DNA of 64,000 nt from Melioribacteraceae bacterium (GTDB lineage Bacteria > Bacteroidota > Ignavibacteria > Ignavibacteriales > Melioribacteraceae): the NCBI GenBank assembly GCA_030584085.1, contig CP129490.1, positions 1,273,511 to 1,337,510 of the forward strand, in the 5' to 3' direction. The translations under genes were made by a program, and so were the position numbers. The notes under the pieces are model-generated. The model was given only the letters and a program-made list of their open reading frames with translations, was not told where the DNA came from and searched no databases. How positions within the stretch are numbered: the stretch's first letter is position 1; every line of letters starts with the position of its first letter. Shown piece by piece: positions 1 through 8,510 of this stretch.

Positions 1-1
1 T

Positions 2-1234
2 CATATGATTATAACTTATGAGTGGATTATCGCAGGCCTAGTTGTAGGTTCTCTAATCGGTTCAGTTATGGCTACAAAAGTTCAGATGACTGGTATGCCT
101 CAGATGGTTGGTTTACTAAACGGATTTGGCGGCGGTGCATCAGCTGTTGTTGCACTTGGTGAATATTACAAAGTTGAGACACCAAATTTCGAAATCAATA
201 TTATAATAACAATTGTACTTTCCATATTAATCGGTGCAGTTACTTTCACCGGTTCGTTTATTGCATTCGGAAAATTACAAGGTATTGTAACTGGTAAGGT
301 TGTTAAGTATCCTTTGCAGAATCCAATAAACGTTCTTCTCTTTGTTGCCGTAATTGTTGCCGGTGTCTTCCTTGTAATCGATCAATCGAGTGTTGAATTG
401 TTAATTGGAATTGTTGCTGTATCATTAATTCTCGGAGTATTACTTGTGTTGCCTATCGGTGGTGCCGATATGCCGGTCGCAATTTCATTACTGAATTCAT
501 ACTCCGGTATTGCAGCATCTATGACCGGATTTGTAATTAACAATAACATGTTAATTATTGCCGGTGCGTTAGTCGGTGCTTCCGGAATTATTCTTACTAT
601 AATTATGTGTAAAGGAATGAATCGTTCCTTAATGAACGTTGTTCTTGGTGGTCGGGAATCTGCCGGAAGTGGTGGAGCTGCGGTAGGTGACGGCACACAA
701 AAACCACATAAATCAATTGATTCGGAAGAACTTGCAATGTTGTTTGATTCTGCTAGTAATGTAGTTATTGTTCCCGGATATGGAATGGCAGTCGCCCAAG
801 CACAACATGCAATTCGTGATCTTGCTAATGCATTGGAAGCAAAAGGAATTAACGTTAGATTTGCAATTCACCCTGTTGCCGGTAGAATGCCCGGTCATAT
901 GAACGTACTTCTTGCTGAAGCTCAAGTTTCATATGATAAACTTTATGCACTTGAAGATATTAATGATGACTTCCCAAATACAGATGTTGTTTTGGTTATT
1001 GGCGCTAACGATGTTGTTAACCCAGCCGCTCGTCATGATAAAAATTCACCGATATTCGGCATGCCAATTTTAAATGTTGACTATGCAAAAACAGTAATAG
1101 TTAATAAACGTTCGATGAATGTTGGTTATGCCGGTATTGATAATGAATTATTCTATCTTGATAACACATTAATGTATTTTGGTGATGCAAAAAATGCAGT
1201 TGTTAAATTAGTTAATGAGTTGAAAGAATTATAA
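2..1234 (+). CDS. pntB: NAD(P) transhydrogenase subunit beta, 5'-truncated by the window edge
   Basis: This is the beta subunit of the proton-translocating NAD(P) transhydrogenase, an inner-membrane enzyme that moves hydride between NADH and NADP+ using the proton gradient. The reading frame is open to the window edge. The first visible ATG (position 5) is probably internal, because about 50 N-terminal residues of the usual ~460 are missing. Residues 1-210 of the visible part hold glycine-rich membrane helices (GFGGGASAVVALGEYY, then GGADMPVAISLLNSYSG). The NADP(H)-binding domain III follows, with VPGYGMAVAQAQ, GANDVVNPAA and KRSMNVGYAGIDNELFY. The partner alpha-subunit genes would be expected just upstream, outside the window. 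A strong terminator follows the stop. Family assignment is secure; only the start is unknown. Confidence 0.95.
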   Translation, partial: HMIITYEWIIAGLVVGSLIGSVMATKVQMTGMPQMVGLLNGFGGGASAVVALGEYYKVETPNFEINIIITIVLSILIGAVTFTGSFIAFGKLQGIVTGKVVKYPLQNPINVLLFVAVIVAGVFLVIDQSSVELLIGIVAVSLILGVLLVLPIGGADMPVAISLLNSYSGIAASMTGFVINNNMLIIAGALVGASGIILTIIMCKGMNRSLMNVVLGGRESAGSGGAAVGDGTQKPHKSIDSEELAMLFDSASNVVIVPGYGMAVAQAQHAIRDLANALEAKGINVRFAIHPVAGRMPGHMNVLLAEAQVSYDKLYALEDINDDFPNTDVVLVIGANDVVNPAARHDKNSPIFGMPILNVDYAKTVIVNKRSMNVGYAGIDNELFYLDNTLMYFGDAKNAVVKLVNELKEL

Positions 1235-1260
1235 GACGTATTAAGAGAAATGTGAATTAT

Positions 1261-1291
1261 AAAAATCCCGCTTTTTAGCGGGATTTTTTTT
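1261..1291 (+). terminator. Rho-independent terminator after pntB
   Basis: A 12-bp perfect stem (AAAAATCCCGCT paired with AGCGGGATTTTT) with a TTTT loop is followed by a run of T. It lies 27 bases after the pntB stop codon. Confidence 0.9.
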
Positions 1292-1360
1292 ACACAATTC
1301 TGACATTGCAGTGTCTTCACTTTTTCTTATACTTGCGATGAAATTAAATGAAAGTATAAA

Positions 1361-2581
1361 ATGAAATCTATTACAACGATCCTCTTAATTTTTATATCAC
1401 TATTTCTTCTATCTTGCAATAATAATTCGGTCGAAACTGATCCAATTGAGACATACGAACGTGGAGAGATAGTTGAAATCATTTCTGAAAAAGAAGTCAG
1501 TTTAGAAGAATTAGAAAATTTGATATCCACATTTGCCGGCTCAAATGACTTTGATATTGAATTAAAAAATGACATTAAGTATTACTCTGTTTTATATAGA
1601 ACTATAGATCATACTGGCAATCCAACCGATGCTTCCGGATTATTTGTTATTCCTTCTAGCGGCAATTTTTTCCCGCTGATAAGTCTTCATCATGGTACAC
1701 AATCAAAAAAGAATAACGTAGGATCTATAAACCCGCTTTCAAGTTTTGATGCATTACTATCCGGTGCACTTGGATACGTGGCTGTCTCTGCCGATATGCT
1801 TGGACTTGGATACTCTAACTTAGTTCATCCTTACCACATTGCTGATGTAAATGCCAACACGGTTATTGATTTTATTCGAGCTGTGAAGAAATTTGCAAAT
1901 GAAAAATCGATTGCCTTAAATGGTGATCTATTTTTGGGTGGTTATTCACAGGGTGGTTACACAACAATGGCGGTTCATAAAAAAATGCAAACGGAATTAT
2001 TCAATGAATTTAACGTTACTGCTTCGGCACCGATGGCCGGTGCACATGATTTGATGGGTACCGCTCAATATATTGTGTCGAATGATAATTATGATAAGCC
2101 GTCATTCCTCGCATTTTTAACGTATGCGTATTCTACTGTTTATGGTTGGAATAATCTTTCAGAATTTTTCCAAGCTACTTATCACCTTACAATTCCGGAT
2201 TTATTCAACGGATCACTTACAACAGATGAAATAGATGATCATTTACCGGGTAAACTTTCGGAATTGTTTACTCCTAGTTTATTGGATGCAATTAAAAATG
2301 GTACTGAAAGTTTAATGACAACTGCCTTGATTAACAATAGTCTGTTGAATTGGGGACCTCAAGCACCGGTGTTAATTGTTCATGGAAATGCAGATACTTT
2401 TGTACCCTATCAAAACGCAATCACTGCTAAAGAAAATTGGGAAGCAAACGGTGCAACAAATGTTCAACTAATTACAATTGATGGCGGTAATCATTATTCA
2501 TCGGTATTACCCGCAATTATGCATGCTATTAATTTTTTCGAAAATTATAGGAGCGATTTAAGAATAGCTATCAATTACTAG
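1361..2581 (+). CDS. Secreted lipoprotein alpha/beta hydrolase (esterase/lipase-like)
   Basis: A predicted lipoprotein enzyme with the alpha/beta-hydrolase fold. The N-terminus is a lipoprotein signal peptide with lipobox LLSC (Cys19), so the protein should be anchored in a membrane facing the periplasm or cell surface. The catalytic triad can be read: nucleophile Ser196 in GYSQGG, Asp345 in HGNADTFVP and His378 in GGNHYS. A probable oxyanion element, LHHGTQ, lies near residues 109-114. The layout resembles secretory lipases and prolyl-oligopeptidase-type esterases; the substrate cannot be told from sequence. It stands alone between the pntB terminator and the convergent uspA-like gene, whose stop lies only 3 bases away. 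Confidence 0.75.
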   Translation: MKSITTILLIFISLFLLSCNNNSVETDPIETYERGEIVEIISEKEVSLEELENLISTFAGSNDFDIELKNDIKYYSVLYRTIDHTGNPTDASGLFVIPSSGNFFPLISLHHGTQSKKNNVGSINPLSSFDALLSGALGYVAVSADMLGLGYSNLVHPYHIADVNANTVIDFIRAVKKFANEKSIALNGDLFLGGYSQGGYTTMAVHKKMQTELFNEFNVTASAPMAGAHDLMGTAQYIVSNDNYDKPSFLAFLTYAYSTVYGWNNLSEFFQATYHLTIPDLFNGSLTTDEIDDHLPGKLSELFTPSLLDAIKNGTESLMTTALINNSLLNWGPQAPVLIVHGNADTFVPYQNAITAKENWEANGATNVQLITIDGGNHYSSVLPAIMHAINFFENYRSDLRIAINY

Positions 2582-2584
2582 CGA

Positions 2585-3025
2585 TTATTTTGACTTCACC
2601 GGAATGACAAGTACCGGAATTTTACTTGTGCGAATAACTCCTTCAATAACAGAACCCATCAATAAATTGTACATCGCGCCATGTCCATGACTTCCCATTA
2701 TTATAATGCTTGCGTTAAATTTTTTACTTTCTTTTATAATCTCATCGACCGTAACTCCCTGAACAAGTAATGGTGTGGTTTTTATTCCTTCCTTTTCAAT
2801 GTTTCCGGCTAACTTTTGAATTTTCTTATGCTGATCTCGCAATCTTTTTGCTTTTTGATCTCTCAAAACTTGGGGGCCGACTTCATCACCAATAAATTCC
2901 GGTTCAGGAGCTGCAACATGCAGCAATCTTATTTCACCACCTAAAGATTTTGCATATTTTATTGCTTGTTCAATTATTTTTTTTGTTGCATCGGAAAAAT
3001 CAATTGGGACTAATATCCGTCTCAT
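2585..3025 (-). CDS. Universal stress protein, UspA family
   Basis: A single-domain cytoplasmic universal stress protein of 146 residues, the normal length for one Usp domain. It begins with the typical strand RRILVPIDFSD. It carries the ATP-binding signature G-x2-G-x9-G-S (Gly111, Gly114, Gly124, Ser125 in GSHGHGAMYNLLMGS), so it probably belongs to the ATP-binding class. A very strong Shine-Dalgarno (AAAAAGGAGGATGAA) fixes the ATG start. The gene is monocistronic and convergent with the esterase gene. Family members are usually induced in stasis or stress; no regulatory site is evident here. Confidence 0.92.
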   Translation of the reverse strand: MRRILVPIDFSDATKKIIEQAIKYAKSLGGEIRLLHVAAPEPEFIGDEVGPQVLRDQKAKRLRDQHKKIQKLAGNIEKEGIKTTPLLVQGVTVDEIIKESKKFNASIIIMGSHGHGAMYNLLMGSVIEGVIRTSKIPVLVIPVKSK

Positions 3026-3187
3026 TTCATCCTCCTTTTTGATACAATCTAATCAGATAATTTTGTTGAAGCAAGGGGATTATCGAGCCGATAAAGATGT
3101 TTGTAAACCAAATTACTTTATTATAAGGACTCTCATGCTTAAGTTTTTTTGCCCCGACTTTTTGACATTGATGCAAAACTCATAAAC

Positions 3188-3332
3188 TGTCATTCCGAAC
3201 GCACCGTTTTGTGGTAAGTGAGGAATCTCATTTGAACATTACTGTGAATATCAATTTATCCCTAATGAGATTCTTGCATAGCTATACCTTTTGCATTCAT
3301 TCCGTTCCGCTACATTCAGAATCACAGTTATG
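3188..3332. repeat. Degenerate extragenic inverted element in a 373-bp gene-free stretch
   Basis: The stretch 3026-3398 has no convincing gene. Inside it, CTGTCATTCCGAAC at the left faces a degraded counterpart near 3312-3325. The inner arms AGGAATCTCATT (3221-3232) and AATGAGATTC (3264-3273) form a perfect 10-bp inverted repeat. GTCATTCCGA...GAGGAATCTC is a phrase I recall from dispersed intergenic repeats in several bacterial groups. This looks like a decayed copy; only one is seen in the window. Confidence 0.4.
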
Positions 3333-3398
3333 CCACATACACTAACGTGAACGGTAGTCCAAAAATTCATTCGACCGAAGTGTGTTATCAAGAATTAA

Positions 3399-4163
3399 TT
3401 ATAATGGGATGGAAAGTGAAAAGATGGGTGATGGAGTTGAATTTCCTATAAATTCCTTTTCACTATGCTGATCAACAAAAAACTTTGCGGCAGTAAATCC
3501 GATTATACCACCTAAAACAACGTCTGAAAACCAATGTTGGTTTTCATAAATCCTCGAATATGCCGTGAGAATTGCCGGAATAAAAGATGCTATTTTAAGT
3601 AAATCCGAACTGCTGTTAGCTGATAATACGGTTGAAATGGCAAATGCAATTGTAGTATGACCCGATGGTAAAGAAAAGAAATCGTTATTGTATAAAATCG
3701 GTCCGGTAAAATTATATTTATCATCAGTTGATCTCGGTCGTTCTCTACCTAAAAGTGACTTAAGAATTTGAGTTGTTGCCGCCGCAAACAATGTAGATTG
3801 TATTATTTCAAAACCCAGTTTTTTTTGATAACGATTTCCGGTAGAATTTCCGTTAATAATAAAATATGAACTTAGCACTAGAGGTGTAACAGGTTCGCCA
3901 TAAATTCTTCCGATTAATATATGTGGTGGTGAATCTTGAAGCTTATCTGATTGTGTAAAATCTTTAATGGTATTATCAAACTGCATAGCGCCGAAGGTTA
4001 CTCCAACTGTTAGCCCGAGATATAAAAAATCTTTTGCCTGCCAGCTTAACGGTGAACTAAAATATTCCTTTCCTTCATCAACAAATTGATTAAAATCATA
4101 TTTATTTTGAGCTAACGTCTGTACGAATAAAAATGTTAAGAGAAGTAAAACCTTTTTTGTCAT
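3399..4163 (-). CDS. PAP2-family membrane phosphatase
   Basis: A type 2 phosphatidic acid phosphatase (PAP2) superfamily member with a cleavable-looking signal peptide (MTKKVLLLLTFLFVQTLAQ). All three catalytic motifs are present: K-x6-RP (Lys135 to Arg142-Pro143), PSGH (166-169) and SR-x5-H-x3-D (Ser203-Arg204, His210, Asp214). Likely substrates are lipid phosphates such as undecaprenyl pyrophosphate or phosphatidate in the envelope; which one cannot be said. It is the last gene of an apparent operon with crcB and the DUF190 gene, 7 bases downstream of the latter. That is an unusual partner for a fluoride-export pair. Confidence 0.88.
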   Translation of the reverse strand: MTKKVLLLLTFLFVQTLAQNKYDFNQFVDEGKEYFSSPLSWQAKDFLYLGLTVGVTFGAMQFDNTIKDFTQSDKLQDSPPHILIGRIYGEPVTPLVLSSYFIINGNSTGNRYQKKLGFEIIQSTLFAAATTQILKSLLGRERPRSTDDKYNFTGPILYNNDFFSLPSGHTTIAFAISTVLSANSSSDLLKIASFIPAILTAYSRIYENQHWFSDVVLGGIIGFTAAKFFVDQHSEKEFIGNSTPSPIFSLSIPL

Positions 4164-4170
4164 AGTAAAA

Positions 4171-4518
4171 TTAAGTAGTTGATGTATATTTAATTATCTC
4201 TGCTGCTTCAATTGTAATCAAGCCGCCGGCATTTGACTCTTTAATTATTTTCTCAACTATCGGAATAAACGAATTAATTTTTTCTTCGGTATCAACAATT
4301 TCTATGACTAAAGGTAAGTCTTCGGAAAGTCTTAATACTTTTGCGGTATGTATTCTGCTATTGCTCCCAAAACCCATTATCCCTTTATAAACAGTTGCTC
4401 CGGCGAGATTAATTTTTCGGGCTTCGACAACAATCTTTTCATATAAGGAGACATGACCATGCTTATCGGTTTCACCGACAAAAATTCTTAATAATTTTGC
4501 TTTGCTATTTGTTTTCAT
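4171..4518 (-). CDS. DUF190 family protein, partner of CrcB
   Basis: A small cytoplasmic protein of 115 residues matching the DUF190 family, which has a PII-like ferredoxin fold. Recognisable features are LLRIFVGETDKHG near the N-terminus, GATVYKGIMGFGSNS in the middle and the strand LPLVIEIVDTEEKI. DUF190 genes are often found beside crcB and may regulate or accompany fluoride export, though the biochemical role is not settled. It lies 2 bases after crcB and 7 bases before the PAP2 gene, so co-transcription is very likely. Confidence 0.85.
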   Translation of the reverse strand: MKTNSKAKLLRIFVGETDKHGHVSLYEKIVVEARKINLAGATVYKGIMGFGSNSRIHTAKVLRLSEDLPLVIEIVDTEEKINSFIPIVEKIIKESNAGGLITIEAAEIIKYTSTT

Positions 4519-4520
4519 TT

Positions 4521-4886
4521 TTATCTCACAATTATGTAAGCTAAATAAATTCCAAGAATTGTTGTTACAACATTTAGCATAATATTTAATGAAGCGAGAA
4601 AAAACTGTGCGTCTTTTAGTAGATAAAAAGTTTCATAAGAGAAAGTTGAGAATGTTGTCAATCCTCCGCAGAACCCTATACCCAGGAATAACTTTAATTT
4701 CTCGTTAATCAATCCTTTTTCGTCTAAACCAAAGATCATAAATCCTAGCAATAAACTTCCGACCAAGTTTACTATCAATGTTCCAAACGGATAATAAATC
4801 GGAAGATTATGAGATGTATAGTCCGAAATTAAATATCGAAGTGCACCTCCCAAACCGGCACCGAAAAAAACAATTAGAATATTCAT
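4521..4886 (-). CDS. crcB: Fluoride channel CrcB/Fluc
   Basis: A 121-residue, four-helix membrane protein of the CrcB/Fluc family, which forms a dual-topology dimeric channel that lets fluoride leave the cytoplasm. Family motifs are clear: GGALRYLIS at residues 14-22, FGTLIVNLVGSLLLGF and GFCGGLTTFSTFSYE. The second holds the conserved pore Asn and the third the Thr/Phe/Ser track. It is a single gene here, so it probably works as a homodimer. It opens the crcB-DUF190-PAP2 operon. The ~110-bp region upstream shows no fluoride riboswitch that I can recognise. Confidence 0.92.
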   Translation of the reverse strand: MNILIVFFGAGLGGALRYLISDYTSHNLPIYYPFGTLIVNLVGSLLLGFMIFGLDEKGLINEKLKLFLGIGFCGGLTTFSTFSYETFYLLKDAQFFLASLNIMLNVVTTILGIYLAYIIVR

Positions 4887-4997
4887 AATCTACCGGAATT
4901 TTTACAACTTTTTTATAAAAGATGAGTCTAAATTTATGTTAATGTAACCATTTAAGTAATTCGATAGTCAAAATAATAAATAAAATAGAGGGTAAAA

Positions 4998-5837
4998 ATG
5001 AAATTATTTTTAAGAAATTTAACAATCTTTCTTTTTGTGCTGTTACTTTCAAGCGTCTCCTTCTCTCAAAGTTTAAGAACCATCCATGAAAAATCTTTTG
5101 ATGTGAGTTCCGGTGAGCTTCTGGAAATTCAATCAGATGTTGGTGATATAAGAATCAAGACATGGGATGAAAATACCGTTCACATAAAAGTTTATGGTAA
5201 TAGAAAAGCCGAGGAAGATGTAGATTTTCATTTTGAAAAAACTTCAAAAGGTGTTCTAGTCGATGCTGAAAAAGACGGTAGTTGGAATTGGTTTAGTGGA
5301 GTGAAAGTGAAATACGAAATTAATGTTCCGAAAACTTTTAATTTGGATTTGAGAACCGGTGGAGGTGATGTTATAGTGCTTGATTTGTATGGAGAAATAG
5401 AAGCTAAAACATCCGGAGGTGATATCGATTTTGAAAATATTGACGGTGAAATTTCCGCAACCACATCGGGTGGAGACGTAAAAATAATTAATGCTGTTGG
5501 TAATGTTAGATCTTCAACATCCGGAGGCGATATTGATATTAAATCTAAGGATGGAAAAGTTTCCGCTTCAACTTCAGGTGGTGATGTCACACTCGAGTAT
5601 TACGGTGAAAATTATGGTATCGATCTCGGAACCAGCGGTGGGGATATTACGGTCTTAATTCCGGACAACTTAAAAGCTGATGTAAACTTAAAAACCAGTG
5701 GCGGTGATATTGAATGTGATGTAGAAGCTAGAGTAAAAGAAGTCACCAGAAGCAAATTCCTCGGTATTATGAATGGCGGTGGGACGGATTTAACTTGTAA
5801 AACTTCAGGTGGTGACATCACTGTAAGAACATTCTAA
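4998..5837 (+). CDS. Secreted SGGD-repeat protein (DUF4097-like putative adhesin)
   Basis: An exported protein of 279 residues with a signal peptide ending near SVSFSQ. From residue ~118 it is built of repeats whose hallmark is TSGGD, beginning at Thr138, 156, 174, 192, 212, 233 and 269. The first four are spaced exactly 18 residues apart, then 20, 21 and 36. A related TGGGD occurs at 120. Each unit alternates short beta strands with a GGD turn, as expected for a right-handed beta-helix or solenoid. This matches the DUF4097 putative adhesin group; a true adhesive role is unproven. SD is AGAGGG, 6 bases before the ATG. Confidence 0.75.
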   Translation: MKLFLRNLTIFLFVLLLSSVSFSQSLRTIHEKSFDVSSGELLEIQSDVGDIRIKTWDENTVHIKVYGNRKAEEDVDFHFEKTSKGVLVDAEKDGSWNWFSGVKVKYEINVPKTFNLDLRTGGGDVIVLDLYGEIEAKTSGGDIDFENIDGEISATTSGGDVKIINAVGNVRSSTSGGDIDIKSKDGKVSASTSGGDVTLEYYGENYGIDLGTSGGDITVLIPDNLKADVNLKTSGGDIECDVEARVKEVTRSKFLGIMNGGGTDLTCKTSGGDITVRTF

Positions 5838-5886
5838 TGTAATTTAGCGAATTTTCGAATTTGACGAATTGTCGAAAATAAAATTG

Positions 5887-5925
5887 AAGATGGCTACAAT
5901 TTATTTAGTAGTCATCTTTTTTTTT
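5887..5925 (+). terminator. Rho-independent terminator after the SGGD-repeat gene
   Basis: An 11-bp stem (AAGATGGCTAC with GTAGTCATCTT, one G-U pair) and a 10-base loop are followed by nine or more T. It lies about 50 bases after the stop codon. Confidence 0.85.
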
Positions 5926-6071
5926 GAAAATAACCCATTCAAACAAAAATTGAAATAATTCTATAGCAGTTAATCTCCAAATCCATTAATCCATTAATTC
6001 CTTCCGTATTGGAAAAGAAGCGATTTTTGGGTACTTTTATTACTTAATATTTATCCAAATTGGAGGATAAT

Positions 6072-6308
6072 TTGAGTATGGATTGGGAAAAATATTTAGA
6101 TAGAACAATAAACGTAACCATGAATGAAAATTACGGGGTTGTTTACGGTGAAAAAAAAGAACAATCAAATTTTTACGAAATAGTTTTTAAAACCGGTAAA
6201 CTTCGCGAAGTTTTTGAAGACGGACTTTTGATTGAATCCGTTCGTGATAAAAACATGGTAATGGTTTTTATTCCATATTCATCTATTAAATGTGTTGAAA
6301 TATTCTAA
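6072..6308 (+). CDS. Small uncharacterised cytoplasmic protein upstream of the T9SS plug gene
   Basis: A small acidic protein of about 79 residues with no signal peptide or membrane segment. I do not recognise the family. It reads as a short beta-rich domain (TINVTMNENYGVVYGEK, FKTGKLREVFEDGLLIESVRD) ending in FIPYSSIKCVEIF, somewhat like an Sm-like or SH3-type barrel; that is only an impression. The start is decided by the Shine-Dalgarno TGGAGG at 6061-6066. This fits TTG at 6072 (5-base spacing) or ATG at 6078 (11 bases), not the more upstream in-frame TTG at 6060, which overlaps the SD. It sits 4 bases before the plug gene and is probably its operon partner. Confidence 0.6.
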   Translation: MSMDWEKYLDRTINVTMNENYGVVYGEKKEQSNFYEIVFKTGKLREVFEDGLLIESVRDKNMVMVFIPYSSIKCVEIF

Positions 6309-6312
6309 AAAT

Positions 6313-7521
6313 ATGAAAAAAATTATAGTCTTTTTTTTAATTTCAATTCCCATTTTTTCTCAACAAGTTGAGATAAAAAGCCTTCAAGTTTATTCTTCAA
6401 ATAATAATGAACTTCCTATTCTGATAGGGAAAGAAAAACTCAATATCAAGTTTGATATTGCTTCGGATTATGAACCAAATTTATTAATCCGTTTTGCGTT
6501 TTGTGATAAAGATTGGAAACCTTACGATAATAACTTTTTACAAAATCAAAGTTATAATACGGAATATAACCTCTGGTTCGAACAAATCCCAAACCAAAGT
6601 AGTAATGTTCGATATCATTACAAAGGTCAATTTCCAAATGTCGATGTAACATTCCCGTTTTCTGGTAAATGGAAATTTTTTGTTACCGATTCAAATAATC
6701 CCGACATAATTTTTTCCGAGGGAAAGTTTTATGTAATAGAACCTCAAGTGAATGTTTATTCCAAATTAGATACTTACCGATTAAACAGCAGTCAAGAACG
6801 AACCAATGAACTTCAAAGAACATTAGAACTAAAAGTGGATTTCGTATTGCAAGATTCAATGTATGCAATGGACTTAAGTCATGTTGAAGTTATAGAAAAC
6901 AAGAAAGTTGATTACCCGATCATTATTAGTAAAACTGCCCGTCGTGGATTAAGATATTATGAAACCAACGGTGCTCGTGATTTTACTTTTGTTGCGCTGG
7001 ATATAAGACCGGGTAACGAATATCGACAAGTTGATCTAAATGATAGAAACCGATATCAACCTCCAATCACAACAGCACACTACGACGGTTTTGATTATAA
7101 TCGATTTCAACAATTTGGCTATCCCGATTTAAACGGTGGATTTGAACTTGTTCCGTTTAATGATAGTTACGCGGACTATATGATGGTCGAGTTTGAATAT
7201 TCACCGGGTGGATTTATTGAAAAAGATATATTTCTTGTTGGAGCATTCAACAATTGGGAAGTACTTCCGCAATATAAACTTTCACAGGACGGTAATATTT
7301 ATAAAGTTACAACGGACCTAAAACGTGGAATTTATGATTATCAATATGTAACCGGGTATGATAATGGCAATGTTATAGATGATTTAGACTGGTACGAACT
7401 TGAGGGCAATTTCTGGGAAACAACAAACGAGTATTACATTTTTGTTTATTATAAATCACTTAATTATGGTGGATACGATCAGATAATTGGTTACACAAGA
7501 ATAAAAAGCGGAAGATATTAA
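6313..7521 (+). CDS. Type IX secretion system plug protein (DUF5103 family)
   Basis: A periplasmic or outer-membrane-associated protein of about 402 residues, resembling the DUF5103 family, also called the T9SS plug domain. A clean signal peptide (MKKIIVFFLISIPIFSQ) argues for the ATG at 6313 rather than the ATG at 6292, which overlaps the previous gene. Family-like stretches are FAFCDKDWKPYDNNF, WFEQIPNQSSNVRYHY and a conserved C-terminal FLVGAFNNWE domain, similar to an E-set/CBM48-like beta sandwich (residues ~300-390). In structures of SprA complexes, plug proteins close the lateral pore of the idle translocon. sprA is present at 21.6 kb. The stop overlaps the next start by one base (TAATG). 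Confidence 0.75.
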   Translation: MKKIIVFFLISIPIFSQQVEIKSLQVYSSNNNELPILIGKEKLNIKFDIASDYEPNLLIRFAFCDKDWKPYDNNFLQNQSYNTEYNLWFEQIPNQSSNVRYHYKGQFPNVDVTFPFSGKWKFFVTDSNNPDIIFSEGKFYVIEPQVNVYSKLDTYRLNSSQERTNELQRTLELKVDFVLQDSMYAMDLSHVEVIENKKVDYPIIISKTARRGLRYYETNGARDFTFVALDIRPGNEYRQVDLNDRNRYQPPITTAHYDGFDYNRFQQFGYPDLNGGFELVPFNDSYADYMMVEFEYSPGGFIEKDIFLVGAFNNWEVLPQYKLSQDGNIYKVTTDLKRGIYDYQYVTGYDNGNVIDDLDWYELEGNFWETTNEYYIFVYYKSLNYGGYDQIIGYTRIKSGRY

Positions 7522-8510
7522 TGAGTAAATTGAAAGTCGGAGTCATCGGAACCGGGCATCTCGGAAAGATTCACACAAAATTATTTAAAGATGTAGAAAA
7601 CACAGAATTAATCGGAATTTACGATATCGATGAATCAAAAGCATCACAAGCAGCAAAAGAATTTAACACTAAGTCTTTCTCGAAACTAGATGATTTATTA
7701 AATGAAGTCGATGGTGTTTCCATTGTAGCCACGACAAGTGCACATTATGAGTTGGCGAAAAAAGCCTTCGAGAAAAATGTTCATGTGCTTGTTGAAAAAC
7801 CTATTACAGCGACAATAGAACAAGCAGAAGAATTAGTAAAAATCGCGGATGAGAAAAATCTTATTTTACAAGTCGGACATATTGAAAGATTTAATCCCGC
7901 ACTCCTGTCTTTGGAAAAATATGACCTCAATCCAAAATTCATTCAAACTGATCGGCTTGCACAATTTAATCCGCGCGGAACCGACGTCGCCGTTGTTCTT
8001 GATTTAATGATCCATGATATCGATATAATTTTAAGTTTAGTTAGGAGTGATGTAAAAGAAATTAAGGCAAGCGGTGTAGCAGTTGTATCCGATAATATTG
8101 ACATAGCAAATGCAAGATTAGAATTCGTAAACGGAGCTGTTGCAAATGTGACAGCTAGTAGAATATCACAAAAGAAAATGCGCAAGATGCGTATGTTCCA
8201 GCAAAGCGGATACATTGCCTTGGATTTTATTACAGGTGTAGCAGAAGTTTATAGATTGATAAATCAAAAAGAAATGGATGAAAATCATTTCTTATCATTT
8301 GGCGAAATGGGAGTTGGTGATAAAAAGAAATTTGTCGTTTATGAACAACCGGAAATAATACAAGTTAATGCACTGAAACATGAACTTGAACTTTTTGTAA
8401 ATGCGATTACCACAAAAACAAAACCTGTTGTCAGCGGAAGTGATGGTTTGAAAGCTCTAAAAGTTGCCGACGAAATTATCAAGAAAATTGAGGAGTCAAG
8501 AATATTATGA
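7521..8510 (+). CDS. Gfo/Idh/MocA-family NAD(P)-dependent sugar oxidoreductase
   Basis: An oxidoreductase of 329 residues. The Rossmann fold is at the N-terminus (KVGVIGTGHLGKIHTKLF, GxGxxG at 10-15). The conserved EKP motif (VEKPITATIEQA) is near residue 93, with a C-terminal alpha/beta substrate domain containing GHIERFNP and LDLMIHDIDIILSLV. Such enzymes oxidise or reduce sugar hydroxyls on nucleotide sugars. The combination resembles UDP-GlcNAc 3-dehydrogenases (GnnA type) used for amide-linked lipid A. That fits the nearby lptD, but the substrate is an inference. The gene is translationally coupled on both sides, by TAATG before and ATGA after. Confidence 0.85.
   Translation: MSKLKVGVIGTGHLGKIHTKLFKDVENTELIGIYDIDESKASQAAKEFNTKSFSKLDDLLNEVDGVSIVATTSAHYELAKKAFEKNVHVLVEKPITATIEQAEELVKIADEKNLILQVGHIERFNPALLSLEKYDLNPKFIQTDRLAQFNPRGTDVAVVLDLMIHDIDIILSLVRSDVKEIKASGVAVVSDNIDIANARLEFVNGAVANVTASRISQKKMRKMRMFQQSGYIALDFITGVAEVYRLINQKEMDENHFLSFGEMGVGDKKKFVVYEQPEIIQVNALKHELELFVNAITTKTKPVVSGSDGLKALKVADEIIKKIEESRIL

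Noticed and set aside
4887-4997. Fluoride riboswitch upstream of crcB
   Set aside because: I looked for the conserved crcB-motif loops on the minus strand and could not find them; a covariance search would settle it.
5228-5821. Two antisense ORFs rich in SPPDV/SPPEV repeats
   Set aside because: They are mirror readings of the SGGD repeat gene; the repeat keeps other frames open. The + strand frame has a signal peptide and SD.
5979-6002. Short tandem CCATTAAT repeat
   Set aside because: Two copies of an AT-rich octamer, which can be chance in this base composition.
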